Assembly: GCA_021234155.1 (NCBI GenBank)
Contig: JAJEKV010000059.1
Location: 4,466,571-4,530,570, forward strand
DNA from: Isoetes taiwanensis
Taxonomy: Eukaryota > Streptophyta > Lycopodiopsida > Isoetales > Isoetaceae
Length of the DNA stretch: 64,000 nucleotides
Direction: 5' to 3'
The notes under the pieces are model-generated. The model was not told where the DNA came from. It searched no databases and was given only the letters and a program-made list of their open reading frames with translations. Each line of letters opens with the position of its first letter. The first letter of the stretch is position 1. Positions 59,617 through 64,000 of the stretch are shown here, piece by piece. The position numbers were made by a program, and so were the translations under genes.

Positions 59617-60416
59617 TGAAATGAAATGAAATGTTTATTTACTGTCTATGAGACCATCAGGTCTAGAAGACATATCAATATTCCCTACAAGTCTTCTCCA
59701 TCCACTTCTAGTGTGCTCTCATGTGGAGCCTCACTTGTCTCGCTCTCCTCTCCCTCATATACATCCAACAAATATTTATAATTTTTTATATACATCTCCT
59801 TCAGTTTCAACATATCCACTAAATAATTACTAATATCTTTGCTTGGTAGATGAAAAAAGCATCCCAATGTAATATCCTCTGGTATGGAATACCTGCATCT
59901 GATGTTAGAGTAGGCCGGACATTTTAAGATGGCATGTTCTTCATCCTCAATATCTCCTGATCCACATACCTTACATGTGCGTGCTTCATGGGGCACATTA
60001 CCCCATCTCCCTATTTCCACTCCCAAATGATGTGAACTCAATCTCATCCTGCATATAACATGTCTCTTATGGTATGATAATTTTTCACGTAGATGCGGTG
60101 CTTCCACTAGCCTTGGATTGATCTCCTCCTTATAATAGCCCATTTTGGTTTTTGGATTCCTCCAAAGCTTTTGTTGCACATGTATAAATATCCAGCTACG
60201 CAATTCTGACACCTCTGATGGTATATCCTCTAAGCACATATCCCATTTATTAAGCCATTTAAGAATTTCAGCATACCACCCCTTTATACTGCTTTGTATC
60301 ATAGCCAATCTTGGCAACCTTTCTTCTTCCATGTCATTTACCTTCATCATATATTTCAGCGTTTGATATAGTGCCTCTGCCTCCACATTCATCATTCCTG
60401 CTTCTGCTAACATCAT
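59617..60416 (-). CDS. LINE RT C-terminal half with zf-RVT end and 3' tail (split copy, left part)
   Basis: On the minus strand the LINE frame resumes at 60416 with MMLAEAGMMNVEAEALYQTL and stays open to a stop at 59685. It passes KLWRNPKTKMGYYKEEINPR, YHKRHVICRMRLSSHHLG and CKVCGSGDIEDEEHAILKCP, the zinc-binding RT end. After the stop come a stem-loop, AGACCTGATGGTCT (about 59650-59663), and a short tail of four ATTTC units (59617-59640) in place of poly-A. The open frame listed up to 60608 takes its first residues from the inserted foldback element. Before insertion, this part was continuous with 63537-64000. Confidence 0.85.
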
Positions 60417-60421
60417 AGGAT

Positions 60422-60811
60422 AAACACAAACCATTGCATTTGACACATTTAAATTAAAATCCCCCTTTTGAACCCCCTTTGGTTTGGGTGCATATTCACA
60501 CGGGGGGTTACTTCGGGCAACGAGAGCTGTCGGATGGGCATATTTGCCCTTTATCCCAAGATCTGGACCGTACATAGCGATCCTCGTTTGTGGGGTATGC
60601 ATATACAAGTTTTTGTATACTGTATATTAAGGTTTGCAAAATACTATAAGGTTTGAGAATATGTACTTAATGGTGTTAATTTTGTACATGTATTGTAAAT
60701 TTTTTGGGGCCGCTGCCCTACGTAACCCCCCGTGTGAATATGCACCCAAACCAAAGGGGGTTCAAAAGGGGGATTTTAATTTAAATGTGTCAAATGCAAT
60801 GGTTTGTGTTA
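60422..60811. mobile_element. Foldback MITE with 88 bp perfect inverted repeats
   Basis: The left arm (60422-60510) and right arm (60722-60811) are exact inverses over about 88 bp. They include AACACAAACCATTGCATTTG at the outside and CACGGGGGGTTAC at the inside, around a loop of about 210 bp. A short extra copy of AATGGTTTGTGTTAA lies at 60836-60850, just outside the right arm. Perfect arms point to recent origin. It sits at the left edge of the segment that splits the LINE. Confidence 0.9.
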
Positions 60812-60865
60812 ATAATATTAATGGTAGTTGTGTGTTAATGGTTTGTGTTAACTAAAAAAAAATTT

Positions 60866-60886
60866 TGGCCCCTTCGGGGCCCTAAG
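60866..60886. other. Short GC palindrome
   Basis: GGCCCCTTCGGGGCC forms a strong stem of 5-6 bp with a TTCG loop after an A/T run. It could be a hairpin end of an element. No role is shown. Confidence 0.5.
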
Positions 60887-61306
60887 GATGTTGTAAGGGG
60901 TGTACATGTAGACATTACCTAATACTCTAATGATGGACAGAAGGGCACTAAGAAATCCATAAATGCATGTAACAATTTTAGAAACACTTTTGCATGTAAT
61001 ATTGTGCAAAGTTGCTTGTTAATGCAACTACAAGGCATTCTCACATGTTTTGAAAAACATAAGATGCACCACTTCCCATTGTACATCCACTTTTGAACAA
61101 TAGACAAATAGATTAATACAAAATGTCAACGGATCAGAAACAACAAAAGAGACTGAGCATATACTAGGAATTACCAATCTTTCTTGTACCAGTTCCATTT
61201 TCAGTCTTCTTTGTAACCATTGCACAAGTTTTGTAAAAGTTTGGACTTAGCTATCCCCAGAACTCTATGCTCCAACTCTATGCTCCATCAGGCTGTCCAA
61301 GCCATA

Positions 61307-62264
61307 TCAAGAATGCAACCAGACACGATCCCTCAGTCGCTGATCTCCCGCGCCATAGAATTCATCCACTTTTTCACCATTCTGGTAGAAGCTGAATGTT
61401 GGAGTGTAGCGTATGTCCTTTGTTTCTTCTGGACATTCATCGATGTCAGCATTAATGAATGAAGTTGATGGATGGTCATTGCTAAGATTGCAAAATGTCG
61501 GAAGCAGTTGTTTGCAGATATAACACCTATTCGTTCAAGCAAGCATAAGCCAACATCAAAAGCAAAACCTCTAATCACAAAATTGAAAAGAAAGGTCATA
61601 CCAACATGCTCCATAGCTCACTACGGCCTGCACAAGTTTCATGCTGTCATAAATTATTCCAACAACACAGAATTATAACAAACAATGCCTTCCTTTACCC
61701 AACTTTAAGGAGCAATATTTTCAATTTCACATCACCTTTACTCGCAACCAAACAACAGTAAAATAATTTGTCAAAAATGAAGATATGTGAGATTTTTACT
61801 CGTATTAGAGGAGATATCATCATTAAGCAATAAAATAATGCCTAAGCCGAAGGTGCAAATTCCACCTACTCATGGAAACGAAATTCAAAGCTTCTAGTTC
61901 TATATATATGGGAACAAATGATGCCTTTGGAGCATACTAAAGATGCTAGAAGTCATCAAATTGTATATTCGAGAGACATATGTATGTTGCATTAAGCTTG
62001 GGGTCGAAGCTATTCCCTTCCATCGAGGTATTAATTTGTTGTATACCCGGATGTATCCAAAAGACTTTAAGAAGTTGAGCTTTCTCATTTTTCCGTAATT
62101 TTTTACTAGAAAAGTTTGTTGTGCACTTCTGGGTTCTTTGGATAAGGTCGCTAAGCTCGAGTCATTGTGAGCACTAACAAGATTTCCATTTAAGTTAATG
62201 GGCGGTGGCACTCCCGTGCCCTCTAATCCTCCTCTCGGCTCTTATTCTTGCTAGGGACGAGCAT
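61307..62264 (-). CDS. Thioredoxin-like 3-3 homologue, three exons
   Basis: Exon 1 (62264-62107) codes MLVPSKNKSREED, then after a one-base slip LEGTGVPPPINLNGNLVSAH NDSSLATLSKEPRSAQQTFL before a gtaaaa donor. Exon 2 (61627-61602, 26 bp) codes AVVSYGACW. Exon 3 (61526-61307) gives the rest of the active site, WCYIC, then KQLLPTFCNLSND, INADIDECPEETKDIRYTPT, FSFYQNGEKVDEFYGAGDQR and LRDRVWLHS to TGA. The ADIDECPE...IRYTPTF.FY..GE+VDE..GAG.QRL.DR.WLHS core and the WCxxC split by an intron match plant thioredoxin-like 3-3, a small disulfide-active protein of about 125 residues. The length here is about 134. The only break is the slip near 62225. It lies inside the segment that splits a LINE. Confidence 0.8.
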
Positions 62265-63536
62265 CTTACGCCATCCGCAATCCACCGAAACTCAATTATC
62301 CCTCGAAAAGCTAACTTTAGTTTGCAAGCGGCGAGGGGAGGATGATGAGGAATCGAATGCTGGGTCGGAAGAAAATGGGCGTTCCTGTGGTCTGCTTGGA
62401 GAGTTTAGGCCTGGGATTATCAGCAAATGAGGGATAGCAAGAAAGTGAGAGCAATTTTGGGTGCAGTTGTTGGGTCTTCTGCTGCAAGCGGATCTAAGTG
62501 TTCTAGCAGGGAGACAGAATCCAAAAGCCAGGGTAATATAGCTATGTCTAGACTTTGCAGTGAACCCATCTAATGAAAGGCTTGAAACTCACCACAGAAA
62601 TCATAGAATTAAAAAAAGGGGCCCTGCGGGCTGGCTAGCCAGATACTTGCCAACAGAGCTGTGCCGATAGATTTGTCGTGTGCCAATAAGAACTTAAAAC
62701 CATCGTGTTACCTTCCACTGCAAATGCTGCATATACTTCAGAGGGGGATTGATTCATGATATCCCCGGTTCTGTTGCCATCGTCAATCAAACAAAACCCC
62801 GGTTCTTTGATCTGGGTTCTGTTGTACCAGGGTCATTTGAGCATATTTCTGTTCTTTCTTGCGAGAAAGAATCAAAGAAAAAGAATATGTATGCATGGGA
62901 AGAAAGATTGTGGATCTGCCATACAGAAACAATTTACACCCAAACCCAGATTCAAAACCCGGCAAACAATCTGCGAGGGTAGATTGTAATGTGGCACCTG
63001 AGATTCTGCACGTTGGTTGGTGCAAGCCGATACCTACAAATAATCAAACAAAACTAGTATTAATCGTCTTTTCTGCCCCCTAGCGAGGGGTAAATAGAGA
63101 ATGTTGCACTGCCGATATGGCCTTAGGAAAATATACAACCCATTCTCCTATGCGCGAGGAAGAGGACTAAAGGTCCTAACAAGATGCATGCCGGACCGAG
63201 AATCAAGAGAGTTCTCTCAAGTGGTGACTCCAAGTAAGTAGCTGCCATCATCGATTCCACAAACCCTAATCGTGTCCCTAATTCGGTGCTCTAATCTCAT
63301 GAGAAAAGGGTTTTTATTATAAGCCCTTGGATTTTTTGAATTAAAAGAGGGCTTTCTTTGTAAGCCCTCTGATCTTAACCATTGAGGAGGATGAAACAAA
63401 AATTGCACAAATTGCATGCAAAAACTTGGTGCACTCTAGATGTACTGATTAGTATGCCTCGTGCAATACGCCCATGAAATCATATGAAAACCATGTCAAA
63501 AAGCGTATAAAATCACAAAAAAAACCCATGTTATAA
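62265..63536. other. Upstream of the thioredoxin-like gene; no other gene seen
   Basis: This should contain the 5' leader and promoter of the minus-strand gene (62265-62470 is GC-richer, like a leader). The overlapping 77-80 codon frames at 62749-63025 are not recognised. Confidence 0.4.
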
Positions 63537-64000
63537 TGCTACATATGGTGTCTGCATTTTACCTCCTAATTCAGATAGAAAGAATTTCTTCTGTATCTTT
63601 TCTATTCTTTTCCATATATCCATTGACAACCCGGGTCCCCATGCTTCACAGCCATATAGCAATACACTTCTCACTAATGCCACATACAATTGTTTCTTCA
63701 TCTGCCAATCTACGAGCATTGCTTTTTTACATCTTCTCTGCATAGCATAAAGAGCCTTTAGCCCCGCATCTGCTCGGTGTTCTACTGCTCTATTCCAGCT
63801 GTATGTATTGCCCACAATAAGACCCAAATACTTATAAGTATTGCAAATTTCTATTTCCTGTCCTTTATAGCAGAATTGAAATTCGGGCTTCCTCATACCA
63901 AAAATCAGAATTTTCGTTTTGTTCAGGTTTACCTTCATGTCTGTCTTATCACAAAAAGCACTCAATGCATCTATTTGCTTTTGCATATCTATTGCATTTC
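63537..64000 (-). CDS. LINE RT, palm/thumb part (split copy, right part, cut by window edge)
   Basis: The frame is open from the window edge. It reads NAIDMQKQIDALSAFCDKTD, MKVNLNKTKILIFGMRKPEF, CYKGQEIEICNTYKYLGLIV, YVALVRSVLLYGCEAWGPGL and FFLSELGGKMQTPYVA up to 63537. NLNKTK...YLG and LLYGCEAWG are standard LINE RT features after the YADD box, which would lie just right of the window. No stop or slip is seen, so the copy was young when the 3.12 kb segment interrupted it. Confidence 0.9.

Larger units (their letters stand above)
60417..63536. other. 3.12 kb segment splitting the LINE
   Basis: The LINE codons TAT GTA GCA (Y V A) end at 63537 on the minus strand, and ATG ATG TTA GCA (M M L A) resume at 60416. 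The related copy at 25739-27060 has the uninterrupted order YAMMLA, so no residue is lost or repeated at the cut. The segment starts AGGATAAACACAAACC and ends CCATGTTATAA. I see no target-site duplication or long terminal inverted repeat. It holds a foldback element and a thioredoxin-like gene with introns. Confidence 0.75.

Noticed and set aside
60417-60608. N-terminal part of the 307-codon frame as a LINE start
   Set aside because: These residues come from the inverted-repeat element and loop. The LINE part starts at MMLAEAG (60416).
60417-63536. Helitron explanation for the gene-carrying segment
   Set aside because: The ends do not show the expected TC start and hairpin-CTRR end in either orientation, so I did not call it a Helitron.

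Overview
This is repeat-rich plant nuclear DNA. The recognisable host genes and gene pieces are plant-type: a GRAS protein of the LISCL kind, a PPR E-motif, a thioredoxin-like 3-3, a TMEM42-like membrane protein with spliced exons, a class I ORP-like PH domain, a HASPP28/PDAP1 N-terminus and a SNF2/RAD5-type helicase. GT-AG introns are visible in several of them. The density of decayed LINEs and transposons, and the style of the LINEs, suggest a large-genome plant, possibly a fern or other seed-free plant. That last step is inference.

Layout. 1-2000: minus-strand LINE/gag-like ORF1 (DUF4283-type fold, zinc knuckle, then an open tail that runs off the window). 2855-15064: a direct duplication of about 5.5 kb, with copies at 2855-8377 and 9568-15064. 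A tandem array of about 0.72 kb units lies between them, and each copy carries a foldback MITE with palindromic ends. 15065-20047: a SINE-like unit and then an LTR-retrotransposon end, consisting of an initiator-Met-type primer-binding site and a 3.47 kb LTR that contains a 1.6 kb nearly pure purine tract. 20.9-27.1 kb: two decayed LINE reverse transcriptases on opposite strands and a TIR element with GGAACG subterminal repeats. 27.2-37.6 kb: mostly featureless AT-rich DNA.

37.7-42.0 kb: a 90 bp palindrome, then a broken multi-exon gene for an RNase-H-like, transposase-like protein with an SDGC..QFK...HGKG...EHDGAGA signature and an in-frame duplicated micro-exon. 43.0-52.4 kb is the most gene-like part: SNF2 fragments (minus), an intact-looking three-exon TMEM42-like gene (minus), an ORP-like PH piece (minus), a single-exon GRAS gene broken by one base in an A-run (plus), a PPR scrap (minus) and the start of a BED-finger hAT transposase (plus). 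54.7-59.1 kb: an unrecognised membrane-protein-like ORF, a foldback element built on 21 bp repeats, and a HASPP28 exon.

59.6-64.0 kb: a LINE on the minus strand whose reading frame is cut, with no lost residues, by a 3.12 kb segment. That segment carries a perfect 88 bp inverted-repeat element and a thioredoxin-like 3-3 gene with its introns.

Many otherwise good reading frames carry single-base breaks, and the two 5.5 kb copies differ mainly at CG/CHG-type sites. Real decay and uncorrected long-read consensus error both have to be considered. I saw no tRNA, rRNA, CRISPR array or bacterial-type operon.
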